From Paracoccus shandongensis (GTDB lineage Bacteria; Pseudomonadota; Alphaproteobacteria; Rhodobacterales; Rhodobacteraceae), in assembly GCF_017315735.1 (NCBI RefSeq), contig NZ_JAFLRK010000004.1, positions 1-64,000 on the forward strand: DNA of 64,000 bases, read 5' to 3'. The stretch's first letter is position 1; every line of letters starts with the position of its first letter. Of the stretch, positions 19,584 to 28,010 are shown piece by piece. The notes beneath the pieces were generated by a model. The model did no database searches, was not told the origin of the DNA, and worked only from the letters and a program-made list of their open reading frames with translations. The position numbers were made by a program, and so were the translations under genes.

Positions 19584-20714
19584 TCAGGCTGGGATCACCT
19601 TGTCTAAGACCGCCCGAAGCCGGGCCAGGGTGCCGTCCACGTCACCCAGCTTGTCCAGCCCGAACAGGCCCAGGCGGAAGGTGGAAAAGGCGTCGCCCTC
19701 GTTCACCGCCAGGGGCACGCCCGCCGCGATCTGCATCCCTTCGGCGGCAAACTTTTTGCCATTCTTGATGTCAGGATCGTCGGTATAGCTGACCATCACC
19801 CCCGGCGCGGCGAAACCGGGCGCGGCCACCGACCGCACGCCGCGCTGCGCCAGCATCTCGCGCACCGCATTGCCCAACCGCCATTGCGCATCGCGCGCGG
19901 CGTCGAATCCCATCGCGCGCGTTTCCTCCATCGCGTCGCGCAGGCCCAGCAGGGCGTCGGTCGGCATGGTGGCGTGATAGGCGTGGCCGCCGTCCTCATA
20001 GGCCGCCATGATCGCGCGCCATTTCTTCAGATCCAGCGCAAAGCTGTTGCTGTCGGTCGCGGCCAGCCGCTCCGCCCCGCGTTCCGACAACATCACCAGG
20101 CCGGCGGCGGGGGACGCCGACCAGCCCTTCTGCGGGGCCGAGATCAGCACGTCCACGCCGGTGGCCGCCATGTCCACCCAGACCGCGCCCGAGGCGATGC
20201 AGTCCAGCACCATCAGCGCGCCCACGTCATGCGCCGCCTGGGCAAGCGCGCGGATATAATCGTCGGGCAGGATCAGCCCGGCCGAGGTTTCGACATGGGG
20301 CGCAAAGACGGCATCGGGCCGGGCCTCGTGGATCCTGGCCACGACCTCCTCGATCGGCGGGGGCGCATAGGCGGGCTGCGGCTCGTTCCCGGCGGGGCGG
20401 GCCATCACCACGCTCGTCTCGCGGGCAAAGCCGCCCATGTCGAAGATCTGGCTCCAGCGGTAACTGAACCAGCCGTTGCGCACGATCAGCGCATGGCCGG
20501 TGCCGAACTGGCGGGCGACCGATTCCATCGCATAGGTGCCGCCGCCCGGCACGATGGCAACCTGATGCGCGCCGTAAACCTCGCGCAGGGTGGCGGACAG
20601 GTCGCGCATCACCCCCTGGAACCGCTGCGACATGTGGTTCAGCGAACGGTCGGTGAAGACGACCGAGAATTCATCTAGGCCCTCGGGGTCGATATGGGGG
20701 TGCAGATGGGGCAT
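19584..20714 (-). CDS. Class V PLP aminotransferase (alanine--glyoxylate type)
   Basis: A 376-residue cytosolic PLP enzyme, fold type I, class V. The PLP phosphate loop PGGGTYAMES is at about residues 56-65. Asp171 in VLDCIASG contacts the pyridine nitrogen, and Lys196 in ISAPQKGWSASP forms the Schiff base. Relatives include serine--, alanine-- and phosphonoethylamine--pyruvate/glyoxylate aminotransferases, and the sequence alone does not fix the substrate. The gene has its own terminator and a 75-bp gap before the LysE-type gene upstream. Its neighbours give no clear pathway. Confidence 0.85.
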   Translation of the reverse strand: MPHLHPHIDPEGLDEFSVVFTDRSLNHMSQRFQGVMRDLSATLREVYGAHQVAIVPGGGTYAMESVARQFGTGHALIVRNGWFSYRWSQIFDMGGFARETSVVMARPAGNEPQPAYAPPPIEEVVARIHEARPDAVFAPHVETSAGLILPDDYIRALAQAAHDVGALMVLDCIASGAVWVDMAATGVDVLISAPQKGWSASPAAGLVMLSERGAERLAATDSNSFALDLKKWRAIMAAYEDGGHAYHATMPTDALLGLRDAMEETRAMGFDAARDAQWRLGNAVREMLAQRGVRSVAAPGFAAPGVMVSYTDDPDIKNGKKFAAEGMQIAAGVPLAVNEGDAFSTFRLGLFGLDKLGDVDGTLARLRAVLDKVIPA

Positions 20715-20789
20715 CGCGTTCTCCTGTCCAAGCCGGGATCAGCCTAGCGTCCGGCAGGGGTCTGCGCCAGACAGCCAAAGGCCGCAGGG

Positions 20790-21386
20790 TCAGGCCGGGA
20801 CCAGCGCGCTTGCCCCGACCGCGATCATCGCGCCCGCCGTGACGTAGCGCAAAAGGCGCGCCGTCCCGAATGTCCTGCCGCGCAGGGCGGTTGAAAACAG
20901 GATCGCCAAGGATGAATACCATAAAAGGCTTTGCAGGATAATCAGCGCGAATATCCGCGCATAATGATGATCAGGCGCGGTCGCGGGGATTGCCGCCAGA
21001 AAGGTGCCCAGCCAGAAGGCCATGGAGAAGGGGTTGGCGAGCGCCGTCAGAAGCCCGAGGATGAACGGCTGCCCCCCGCCCAGGCCCTTGCGCGGAACTG
21101 CGGGCGCGGCCAGCATCCGCAGGCCGATCCAGATCAGATACAGCGCCGCCACGACCCGAAGACCCAGGAAAAGCTGGTGATTCCAGGCAACCACTTTGCC
21201 CGCGCCGAACAGCGCGATGCCGATCCACAAGCCCGTCGCCGTCACCACGCCCGCTGCCGCGGACAATCCGTCCCGGCGCGATCCGGTGCTTGCCACCCAG
21301 CAGACCGCAAAAGTATTGGGACCGGGCGTCATCGCCACGGCAAGATGCAATCCTGAAACAAGAAACATATTCGATAAAAGATCCAT
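20790..21386 (-). CDS. LysE/RhtB family amino-acid exporter
   Basis: A 198-residue inner-membrane protein with about six hydrophobic helices. The N-terminal motif AMTPGPNTFAVCWVAS is the mark of the LysE/RhtB family, and the mid-protein GLLTALANPFSMAFWLGTF matches the second conserved block. Members export amino acids or their analogues. It is divergent from the polyamine operon across an AT-rich gap, but the exported compound cannot be told from sequence. Confidence 0.87.
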   Translation of the reverse strand: MDLLSNMFLVSGLHLAVAMTPGPNTFAVCWVASTGSRRDGLSAAAGVVTATGLWIGIALFGAGKVVAWNHQLFLGLRVVAALYLIWIGLRMLAAPAVPRKGLGGGQPFILGLLTALANPFSMAFWLGTFLAAIPATAPDHHYARIFALIILQSLLWYSSLAILFSTALRGRTFGTARLLRYVTAGAMIAVGASALVPA

Positions 21387-21555
21387 TTCGCAAATCCCGC
21401 CGGATCATTCCATATTAAATAAAATCACGATAATTGATATTTTTATTATTTGCGCCATATTCGGGACTTGCACGAAAATGGCGAAAAACGCCCCCTTGCG
21501 GCCCACCCGTCCGGGCGACTACCTTCTGGCCTGACAGCAACATCGCAGGTTCTTC
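21387..21555. promoter_or_regulatory. AT-rich divergent control region between lysE-type gene and polyamine operon
   Basis: A 169-bp gap with the lowest GC content of the surrounding kilobases (about 21410-21465 is mostly A and T). It must hold the promoters of both flanking genes, and it encodes no convincing protein. Confidence 0.6.
21434..21461 (+). promoter_or_regulatory. Candidate sigma-70 promoter of the polyamine operon
   Basis: TTGATA (21434-21439, 5 of 6 to consensus) and CATATT (21456-21461, 4 of 6) are separated by 16 bp, about 95 bp upstream of the amidotransferase start. It was found by eye only. Confidence 0.4.
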
Positions 21556-22254
21556 ATGCGCATCGGCATCCTTCAATGCGGCCAGGCGCCCGCCGAATTG
21601 AAGCAGGACATGGGCGATTATCCCGATATGTTCGTCCGGCTTCTGGACGGGCGCGGCTTCGATTTCCGCACCTTTCACGTCGAGGCGATGGAGTTTCCCG
21701 CATCCGTCCATGACGCCGACGGCTGGCTGCTGACCGGATCGCGCCACGGCGCGTACGAGGATCACGCCTTCATCCCGCCGCTGGAACGCTTCATCCGCGA
21801 CGCCTATGACGCCGCCGTCCCCATGGTCGGCATCTGCTTCGGCCACCAGATCATCGCGCAGGCGCTTGGCGGCACGGTCGTCAAGCATCCGGGCGGCTGG
21901 TCGGTGGGCACGCATGACTATGACTTCGGTGGGGAAACCGTGCGGCTGAACGCCTGGCACCAGGATCAGGTGGTGGTCCTGCCCAAGGACGCGCAGGTCG
22001 CCGCCCGCACCGAATCCTGCGAAAACGCCGCGCTGGTCTATGGCGACCGGGCCTTCACCGTGCAGCCGCATCCCGAATTTTCCGACGCTTTCATCCAGGG
22101 CCTGATGGACAAGCGCGGCAAGGGCCTGGTCCCGCAGCCGCTTCTGGACCGCGCGTCCGACCGCATGGGCGAGCCGAAAGGATCCGCCGCCATCGCCGAC
22201 CGGATCGAGGCCTTCTTCAAGCAGCCCCGCGCCATCGCCAAAGGTGCCGCATGA
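21556..22254 (+). CDS. Class I glutamine amidotransferase-like hydrolase (PuuD-like role)
   Basis: A 232-residue protein with a full class I amidotransferase triad: Cys94 in GICFGHQ, His172 and Glu174 in QPHPEF. The fold resembles the GMP-synthase-type glutaminase domain. There is no synthase partner domain, so it is a free hydrolase. It overlaps by 4 bp with a PuuA-type gamma-glutamyl ligase and is co-transcribed with a PuuB-type oxidase. In Escherichia coli the puu pathway uses the class I hydrolase PuuD to release GABA from gamma-glutamyl-GABA, so this protein may take that step. That is inferred from context, as its sequence looks closer to GMP-synthase-like proteins than to PuuD. Confidence 0.82.
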   Translation: MRIGILQCGQAPAELKQDMGDYPDMFVRLLDGRGFDFRTFHVEAMEFPASVHDADGWLLTGSRHGAYEDHAFIPPLERFIRDAYDAAVPMVGICFGHQIIAQALGGTVVKHPGGWSVGTHDYDFGGETVRLNAWHQDQVVVLPKDAQVAARTESCENAALVYGDRAFTVQPHPEFSDAFIQGLMDKRGKGLVPQPLLDRASDRMGEPKGSAAIADRIEAFFKQPRAIAKGAA

Positions 22255-23606
22255 GCGACTGGATCGACAGGCTGCCCCAGGCCGCCCGCGACTTCGTGGC
22301 CGGCCGCCGGCTGGACGAGGTCGAATGCATCCTGGCCGACATCGCGGGCGTCGCGCGCGGCAAGGCCATGCCCGCGTCGAAATTCGCGCGCCAGGACAAG
22401 TTCTATCTGCCCAATTCCATCTTCCTGCAGACGATCACGGGGGAATGGGCCGACAACCCGGCGGGGGCCTTCACCGAACCCGACATGATCCTGACGCCCG
22501 ATTTCAGCACCGCGACCGCCGCGCCCTGGACCGCCGACTGGACGCTGCAGGTGATCCACGACGCCCATGACCAGCAAGGCAACCCGGTGCCCATCGCCCC
22601 GCGCAACGTGCTGAAGCGGATCGTGGCGCTTTACGCCGAAAAGGGCTGGAAGCCGGTCGTCGCGCCGGAAATGGAGTTCTTCCTGGTCGCCCGCAACATC
22701 GACCCGAACCAGCCGATCATTCCGCCGATGGGCCGCACGGGCCGCAGGGCGGCAGCCAAGCAGGCCTATTCGATGAGCGCGGTCGATGAGTATGGCAAGG
22801 TCATCGACGACATCTATGACTTTGCCGAGGCGCAGGGTTTCGAGATCGACGGCATCCTGCAGGAAGGCGGCGCGGGGCAGGTGGAAATCAACCTGAACCA
22901 CGGCGATCCTGTCGCGCTGGCCGACGAAATCTTCTATTTCAAGCGCCTGATCCGCGAAGCCGCGCTGCGCCACGACTGCTTCGCCACCTTCATGGCCAAG
23001 CCCATCGAGGGCGAGCCGGGCAGCGCCATGCACCTGCACCATTCGATCATCGACGCGAAAACGGGGCGGAACATCTTTTCCGATGAAAGGGGCGCGGAAA
23101 CCCCGCAGTTCCTGCATTTCATCGCCGGGATGCAGAAGCACCTGCCCGCCGCCGTGGCGCTGCTGGCGCCCTATGTGAACAGCTATCGCCGATACGTCCC
23201 CGACTTCGCCGCGCCCATCAACCTGGAATGGGGCCGCGACAACCGCACCACCGGCCTGCGCGTGCCGATTTCACCGCCCGAGGCGCGGCGGGTGGAAAAC
23301 CGGCTGGCGGGCATGGATTGCAACCCCTATCTGGGCATCGCCGCCAGCCTCGCCTGCGGCTATCTGGGCTTGGTCGAGGCCGAGAACCCTCGCGCGGAAT
23401 GCCTGGGCGACGCCTATATGTCCGAGGACGAGCTGCCCTATAACCTGGGCGACGCCTTGGACATTATGTCCGAAAGCGCCCCCATGCGCGGCGTTCTGGG
23501 CGAGGAGTTCACCGCCGTTTACGAATCCGTGAAACGCAACGAATACAAGGAATTCCTGCAGGTCATCAGCCCCTGGGAACGCGAACATCTGCTGCTGAAC
23601 GTATGA
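22251..23606 (+). CDS. puuA: Glutamine synthetase-family gamma-glutamyl-amine ligase (PuuA-like)
   Basis: A 451-residue glutamine-synthetase-fold ligase. The N-terminal beta-grasp region has VECILADIAGVARGKAMP. Catalytic-domain motifs include PEMEFFLVARN (metal site), GGAGQVEINLNHGDP, AMHLHHSI (ATP and metal histidines), NSYRRYVPDFAAPINLEWG and RVENRLAGMDCNPYLGIAA. There is no adenylylation NLYDLPPEE loop, unlike the true glutamine synthetase at 41890. The family glutamylates putrescine or other amines at the expense of ATP. Its coupling to a PuuB-type oxidase supports the PuuA role; the exact amine is not known. Confidence 0.88.
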   Translation: MSDWIDRLPQAARDFVAGRRLDEVECILADIAGVARGKAMPASKFARQDKFYLPNSIFLQTITGEWADNPAGAFTEPDMILTPDFSTATAAPWTADWTLQVIHDAHDQQGNPVPIAPRNVLKRIVALYAEKGWKPVVAPEMEFFLVARNIDPNQPIIPPMGRTGRRAAAKQAYSMSAVDEYGKVIDDIYDFAEAQGFEIDGILQEGGAGQVEINLNHGDPVALADEIFYFKRLIREAALRHDCFATFMAKPIEGEPGSAMHLHHSIIDAKTGRNIFSDERGAETPQFLHFIAGMQKHLPAAVALLAPYVNSYRRYVPDFAAPINLEWGRDNRTTGLRVPISPPEARRVENRLAGMDCNPYLGIAASLACGYLGLVEAENPRAECLGDAYMSEDELPYNLGDALDIMSESAPMRGVLGEEFTAVYESVKRNEYKEFLQVISPWEREHLLLNV

Positions 23607-24910
23607 AGCTGCTTTACGCCAACGACCGGCGCGGGGAATATCCGCCCAGCCTTTACGCCGAGACCTGCGCGCCCCTGAACCGCCTGTCCCCGCTGAAGGG
23701 GGAAACGCGGGCCGATGTGGCGGTGGTGGGCGGGGGCTATACGGGCCTGTCCGCTGCGCTGCATCTGGCGCGGGCAGGGCGCGACGTGGTGCTGGTCGAT
23801 GCGCATCGGGTGGGCTTTGGCGCATCGGGGCGCAATGGCGGGCAGATCGGATCGGGCCAGCGGCAAGAGGTGGACTGGCTGGAACGCCAGTTCGGCCGCG
23901 ACACCGCCCGCAGGTTGTGGGATCTGGCCGAGGAGGCCAAGGCCCTGGTCCGGTCGCTGGCGGCGGAAAGCGGCGTGCCCATCCGCGACGGCGTGGCCCA
24001 TGCCTGCCGCAGCGGGGCCGAGGTTGCCCATGCCGCCCGGATGGCCGAACATCTCGCCGCGCATTACGGCTATGACAAGGTGCAGCCCCTGGACCGGGGC
24101 GCCTTGGTGGCGCATCTGGGAAGCCACGCCTATCTGGGCGGCGATGTGGACTGGGGCGCGGGGCATGTCCATCCGCTGAATCTGGCCTTGGGCATGGCGC
24201 GGCTGGCCTTGGCGGCGGGGGTGCGGATCCACGAGGGCACGCATGTCCACCGCATCGAACACGGGACCGCCACCACCAGGACCCGCGTGTTGTGCGACAC
24301 CGGCAGGATCCTCTGCGATCACGTCATCCTGGCGGGGAACGGCTATCAGGGGCGGCTGGACGCGCGCGTCGCGGCGCGGGTGATGCCGATCAACAACTAT
24401 ATCGTCGCGACCGAACCGCTGGGCGATGACTTCCCCGAGATCCTGCCCCGGCATACCGCCGCCGCCGACACCAAGTTCGTGGTGAACTATTGGCGGCTGG
24501 ACGACGACCGCCGCCTGATCTTCGGCGGGGGCGAGACCGCGACCTATCGGTTCCCGAAAGACATCGCCGCCCTGGTGCGCCCGCATCTGCTGTCGGTCTA
24601 TCCGCAGCTGCGCGAGGTGGGCATCACCCATGCCTGGGGCGGCACGCTGGCGATCACCATGAACCGGATGCCGCATTTCGCCCGGCCCGCGCCGAACTGC
24701 CTGTCGGCGGGCGGTTACAGCGGGCATGGGGTGGCGATGGCGACGCTGGCGGGCAGGCTGATGGCCGATGCGGTGGGGGGGCAGGCGGACGGATTCGACG
24801 CCATGGCCGCGATCCCGTCGCGGCCCTTTCCGGGCGGGTCGATGCTGCGCAGTCCGCTGCTGGTCGCCGGGATGGCCTGGTACGGATTGCGCGACCGGCT
24901 GGGCTTCTAG
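23603..24910 (+). CDS. puuB: FAD-dependent gamma-glutamylputrescine oxidase-like protein (PuuB)
   Basis: A 435-residue D-amino-acid-oxidase-family flavoprotein. The dinucleotide-binding loop VVGGGYTGLSAALHLARAG is at about residues 40-58, followed by VLVDAHRVGFGASGRNGGQIG, both typical of PuuB/OrdL proteins. The C-terminal FAD region includes NRMPHFARPAPNCLSAGGYSGHGVAMA. It would oxidise the gamma-glutamylated amine to an aldehyde with oxygen as acceptor. The ATG at 23603 overlaps the puuA stop by 4 bp. The expected aldehyde dehydrogenase (PuuC) is not next to it. The stop codon overlaps the convergent TerB-like gene. Confidence 0.87.
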   Translation: MKLLYANDRRGEYPPSLYAETCAPLNRLSPLKGETRADVAVVGGGYTGLSAALHLARAGRDVVLVDAHRVGFGASGRNGGQIGSGQRQEVDWLERQFGRDTARRLWDLAEEAKALVRSLAAESGVPIRDGVAHACRSGAEVAHAARMAEHLAAHYGYDKVQPLDRGALVAHLGSHAYLGGDVDWGAGHVHPLNLALGMARLALAAGVRIHEGTHVHRIEHGTATTRTRVLCDTGRILCDHVILAGNGYQGRLDARVAARVMPINNYIVATEPLGDDFPEILPRHTAAADTKFVVNYWRLDDDRRLIFGGGETATYRFPKDIAALVRPHLLSVYPQLREVGITHAWGGTLAITMNRMPHFARPAPNCLSAGGYSGHGVAMATLAGRLMADAVGGQADGFDAMAAIPSRPFPGGSMLRSPLLVAGMAWYGLRDRLGF

Positions 24911-25353
24911 CGTCCGGCGGCGATGCGCCGGCGTTCAAGGGCCGAGTCGCGGTCGTTCACGCCCAGAAGGCCGGACACCAGCCGGATCGCCGTTTCCTCG
25001 TTCGCGGCGCGGTGGTTGTCGGCCAGCGAAATCTCCCACATCGCGCCGACGATGGCGGCCCGGTCGTCCAGCGAGACGCGGTCCTTGATCAGCCGCGTGA
25101 AGCGCACGGTGTCGGGGGCCTCGGCCTCGATCATCTCGGCCACGGATCGGCGTTCGGCCGCGTCGGCCAGGCCAAGGCCGTGCATCCGGGCCAGAACCTG
25201 GTCGATGCGGCGCTTTTCGGCGCTGTGGTAATGGTCATCCGCACGCGCCACCCGCACCAGCAGGGCGGCCACCGCAATCTCGGCATCGTCCGTGGCCAAG
25301 GGCCTCGGATCGGGGTCTTCGGTGAAAAGACGGTTCAGAAGATTGCGGAACAT
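24907..25353 (-). CDS. TerB-like (tellurite resistance TerB family) protein
   Basis: A 148-residue helical acidic cytosolic protein. The segment AVAALLVRVARADDHYHSAEKRRIDQVL matches the TerB metal-binding helical fold, with acidic pairs in the first two helices. The second half repeats the pattern (MWEISLADNHRAANEETAIRLVSGLLGV). TerB-fold proteins occur in stress and metal-related contexts, but stand-alone copies like this one are uncharacterised and need not confer tellurite resistance. It converges on puuB with overlapping stop codons. Confidence 0.75.
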   Translation of the reverse strand: MFRNLLNRLFTEDPDPRPLATDDAEIAVAALLVRVARADDHYHSAEKRRIDQVLARMHGLGLADAAERRSVAEMIEAEAPDTVRFTRLIKDRVSLDDRAAIVGAMWEISLADNHRAANEETAIRLVSGLLGVNDRDSALERRRIAAGR

Positions 25354-25440
25354 GCAACCAGTGTAAGGCTTCGGCGGCAGTATTCAAGGAAGAAGAGCCA
25401 ACCTGATCTTTGTTAAACCGCACGTTGAGGAACCCGCCCC

Positions 25441-26346
25441 TCAATATCGTTGCGGCACGTAAAGATCGCGGGCGATGACCTCGCGTTCATAATCCGGGTT
25501 GAAGACGCGGTCGGGCAGCGTCACCTCCTCGTGCGGGACATCCGCATAGGGGATCAGGCTCAGCAGGTGGCTCATGCAGTTCAGGCGGGCGCGCTTCTTG
25601 TCGTTGGCGGGCACGATGTACCAAGGCGCCTCGGGGATGTTGGTGTGTTCCAGCATGTCCTCTTTCGCCTTGGTATAGGCTTCCCAGCGGACGCGGGATT
25701 GCAGGTCCATGGGCGACAGCTTCCATTGCTTCAGCGGATCGTGGATGCGCATCAGGAAGCGAAGCTGCTGTTCCTCGTCGGTGATGGAAAACCAGTATTT
25801 CACCAGCCGGATGCCGGACCGGACCAGCATCCGCTCGAACTCGGGCACGTCCAGGAAGAACTGGTCCACCTCGTCCTCGGTGGCAAAGCCCATCACGCGT
25901 TCCACGCCCGCGCGGTTGTACCAGCTGCGGTCGAACAGAACGATTTCCCCGCCCGCGGGCAGGTGGGGGACGTAGCGCTGGAAATACCATTGGGTCTTTT
26001 CGCGGTCCGACGGGGCGGGCAGGGCCACGGTGCGCACCACGCGGGGGTTCAGGCGCTGCGTGATGCGCTTGATCGCGCCGCCCTTGCCGGCGCTGTCGCG
26101 GCCCTCGAAGATCACCACAACCTTTTCCTTGGTATGGGCGACCCAGTCCTGCAGCTTGATCAGTTCGGTCTGCAGCCGCAGCAATTCGCGGAAATACAGC
26201 TTCCGGTCCATCTGCTCGGGCCGGTTCTCGCGATAGATGCGCCGGATCTCCTCGGACAGGACGGCGTCTTCCAGCTCGATCTCGTAATCCTCGTCCAAGG
26301 TTTCCATAAGCTCGGCTTCCAGCCAGTCCTTGGGTTCGTCAGTCAT
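25441..26346 (-). CDS. ppk2: Polyphosphate kinase 2
   Basis: A 301-residue P-loop kinase of the PPK2 family, which moves phosphate between polyphosphate and nucleotides. Walker A GRDSAGKGG is at residues 82-90 and the Walker B/lid motif DRSWYN at 139-144, with VERVMGF, RLVKYWFSI and LSPMDLQSRVRWEAY downstream. It has one PPK2 domain, as in class I. An acidic N-terminal arm (about 40 residues) precedes it. The ATG at 26346 is preferred over the upstream ATG at 26406 because GGAGGGAACC sits just before it. Class I enzymes usually favour ADP phosphorylation; this is family knowledge, not shown here. Confidence 0.92.
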   Translation of the reverse strand: MTDEPKDWLEAELMETLDEDYEIELEDAVLSEEIRRIYRENRPEQMDRKLYFRELLRLQTELIKLQDWVAHTKEKVVVIFEGRDSAGKGGAIKRITQRLNPRVVRTVALPAPSDREKTQWYFQRYVPHLPAGGEIVLFDRSWYNRAGVERVMGFATEDEVDQFFLDVPEFERMLVRSGIRLVKYWFSITDEEQQLRFLMRIHDPLKQWKLSPMDLQSRVRWEAYTKAKEDMLEHTNIPEAPWYIVPANDKKRARLNCMSHLLSLIPYADVPHEEVTLPDRVFNPDYEREVIARDLYVPQRY

Positions 26347-26406
26347 GGTTCCCTCCGGCAATGCAGCGGTTGGTTCTAGGGCGGACTTGTAGCGATGAGG
26401 CGGCAT

Positions 26407-26871
26407 TCAGCGCCCAAAGCGCGCGGCGCAGGCGGGGGTGACGGCCAGCACGAAGTCGGCGCGCCCGCCATCCACAGTGCCGCACCACTGGCCGGTGACG
26501 GTGAACAGGCTGCGCGTGCCGCCCGCCGGGCGATAGGCGATACGGCGGCCTGTCACGTCGAACAGGTTCAGCACGCCGCCGGCATTGGGGGCGTAATAGC
26601 CCAGCACGCCCCCGTCGGCGGTGATGATCAGCCGACCTTCGTTGTCGGGGTTAGACGGGCGGTTCTGCCAGGTGCTGCCCGCATTGGCGGGATTGCCCGA
26701 GGAATTCCACGCGGCGTTGGGCGAATTGGCGGGGCTGGCCGGGTTGTTCGACGGATGGCCCGGCCCCAGGTCGAAGGGCAGGCGGGTCTGGTCCAGCACG
26801 ATCAGCGGCGCATCGGCCTGGGCGGCATTGGCTGCCAGGACCAGGGCAATCACGGCGGACAGGCTGCGCAT
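26407..26871 (-). CDS. Secreted hypothetical protein with Asn/Pro/Ser-rich segment
   Basis: A 154-residue protein with a clear signal peptide (LSAVIALVLAANAAQA, cut near residue 19). A low-complexity stretch rich in Asn, Pro, Ser and Ala (about residues 37-77) follows, then a short beta-rich C-terminal part (GRLIITADGGVLGYYAPN; LFDVTGRRIAYRP) with two cysteines (in QWCG and PACAARF) that could form one disulfide. It starts 1 bp after phaG, so it is probably the last gene of the antiporter operon. I do not recognise the family; the placement suggests an envelope protein made with the antiporter. Confidence 0.7.
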   Translation of the reverse strand: MRSLSAVIALVLAANAAQADAPLIVLDQTRLPFDLGPGHPSNNPASPANSPNAAWNSSGNPANAGSTWQNRPSNPDNEGRLIITADGGVLGYYAPNAGGVLNLFDVTGRRIAYRPAGGTRSLFTVTGQWCGTVDGGRADFVLAVTPACAARFGR

Positions 26872-26872
26872 C

Positions 26873-27250
26873 CTATTCCCCCGGGGCGTTCTTTTCGGGC
26901 CGGGCCAGAAGGCCGGGGGGCAGGGCGTCCGATCCCTCGGCCCGGTCGCGGTGCAGGGCGGCGCGGGCCAGCATCATCAGCGTCACGGGCGTGGTCACGA
27001 CGATGCAAAGGCCGATCACGAATTCATGGATCACCGCCCGCCCCTCGAGGACGCTGAACATCAGGGCGGATGCGATGATGATCCCGCCCGTGCCCCAGCT
27101 GGTCGCCAGCGTCGGGGCGTGAAGCCGGTCATAGAAGCTGGCCAGCCGCGCGAAGCCAAGCGCCCCGATCAGCGTCAGGGTGGACCCCAGCACGACCAGG
27201 ATGGCGACGGGGATGGCGATCCACAGGGGCACGGCCTCAAGCGGGCTCAT
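26873..27250 (-). CDS. phaG: Na+(K+)/H+ antiporter subunit G
   Basis: A 125-residue membrane subunit of the Mrp/Pha/Mnh cation-proton antiporter. Three hydrophobic helices are visible with the family patch [26 protein letters not shown]. The C-terminal tail is a longer, charged extension ([25 protein letters not shown]) than in minimal MrpG. The ATG at 27250 overlaps the stop of subunit F by 4 bp. Confidence 0.92.
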   Translation of the reverse strand: MSPLEAVPLWIAIPVAILVVLGSTLTLIGALGFARLASFYDRLHAPTLATSWGTGGIIIASALMFSVLEGRAVIHEFVIGLCIVVTTPVTLMMLARAALHRDRAEGSDALPPGLLARPEKNAPGE

Positions 27251-27528
27251 TCGATCACCTCGCCCCGGAACAGGAACTTCGCCAGCGCGACCGAGGTGAC
27301 AAAGCCCATGATCGCGACCACGGTCGCCGCCTCGAAGAAGAAGGCGGTGCCAAGCTGCATTCCCGTGACCAGGAACAGAAGCATGATCGAGACATACAGC
27401 GCATCCAGCGCCAGCACCCGGTCCTGCGCGCGCGGGCCGCGCAGGATCCGCGTGCCGACCAGGCAGCCCGCCAGCGCCAGGGCCACCTGGGCATAGCCCA
27501 GGGCGATGGTCAGGATCGTCGCGCTCAT
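27247..27528 (-). CDS. phaF: Na+(K+)/H+ antiporter subunit F
   Basis: A 93-residue membrane subunit with three hydrophobic helices and the MrpF motif [18 protein letters not shown]. It is coupled to subunits E and G by 4-bp ATGA overlaps. In the Mrp complex this small subunit contacts the proton-conducting module. Confidence 0.92.
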   Translation of the reverse strand: MSATILTIALGYAQVALALAGCLVGTRILRGPRAQDRVLALDALYVSIMLLFLVTGMQLGTAFFFEAATVVAIMGFVTSVALAKFLFRGEVIE

Positions 27529-28010
27529 TCAAAGATCTCCATCAGCATGGGTTCATAGATCTGGCCGATCATCTCGCGGTAATGGGCCTCTTGCGCGGCA
27601 TCGAAGATGTGCAGCGTCAGCGTGCCGGTTTCCACGACATATTCAAGCCAGGCGGTGCCAGGGGTCGCGGTCAGGATGATCGCCAGCACGGCCAGGGCGT
27701 TTTCGTCGGTGATGGTCAGGGGAACCTGGATGAAGGCCGACCGGCGCGTGCCCCGCCCCTCGATCAGCAGCAGGCGGGCGACGGTGATGTTGGACTGGAC
27801 GATGTCCCGGAACAGGGTGGCGGCCAGGCGCGGAATGGCGCGCCAGCGCCTGACGCGGGGCTTGGCCGGATGCAGCGCCGAATAGGCCCGGCCCGCGACC
27901 AGCGACAGCGCGGTGCCCAGGATCAGGTAGCCCAGCGAAAAGCGCGTCAGCATCAGCCACAGCATCACCATCGAAAGCGACAGCACGGGATGGGGGATCA
28001 GCCTGGTCAT
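27525..28010 (-). CDS. phaE: Na+(K+)/H+ antiporter subunit E
   Basis: A 161-residue subunit with two or three N-terminal membrane helices and a cytoplasmic domain. The MrpE pattern shows in [16 protein letters not shown] and in [23 protein letters not shown], read here as overlapping motifs. Starts and stops overlap with subunits D and F by 4 bp. Confidence 0.92.
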   Translation of the reverse strand: MTRLIPHPVLSLSMVMLWLMLTRFSLGYLILGTALSLVAGRAYSALHPAKPRVRRWRAIPRLAATLFRDIVQSNITVARLLLIEGRGTRRSAFIQVPLTITDENALAVLAIILTATPGTAWLEYVVETGTLTLHIFDAAQEAHYREMIGQIYEPMLMEIFE

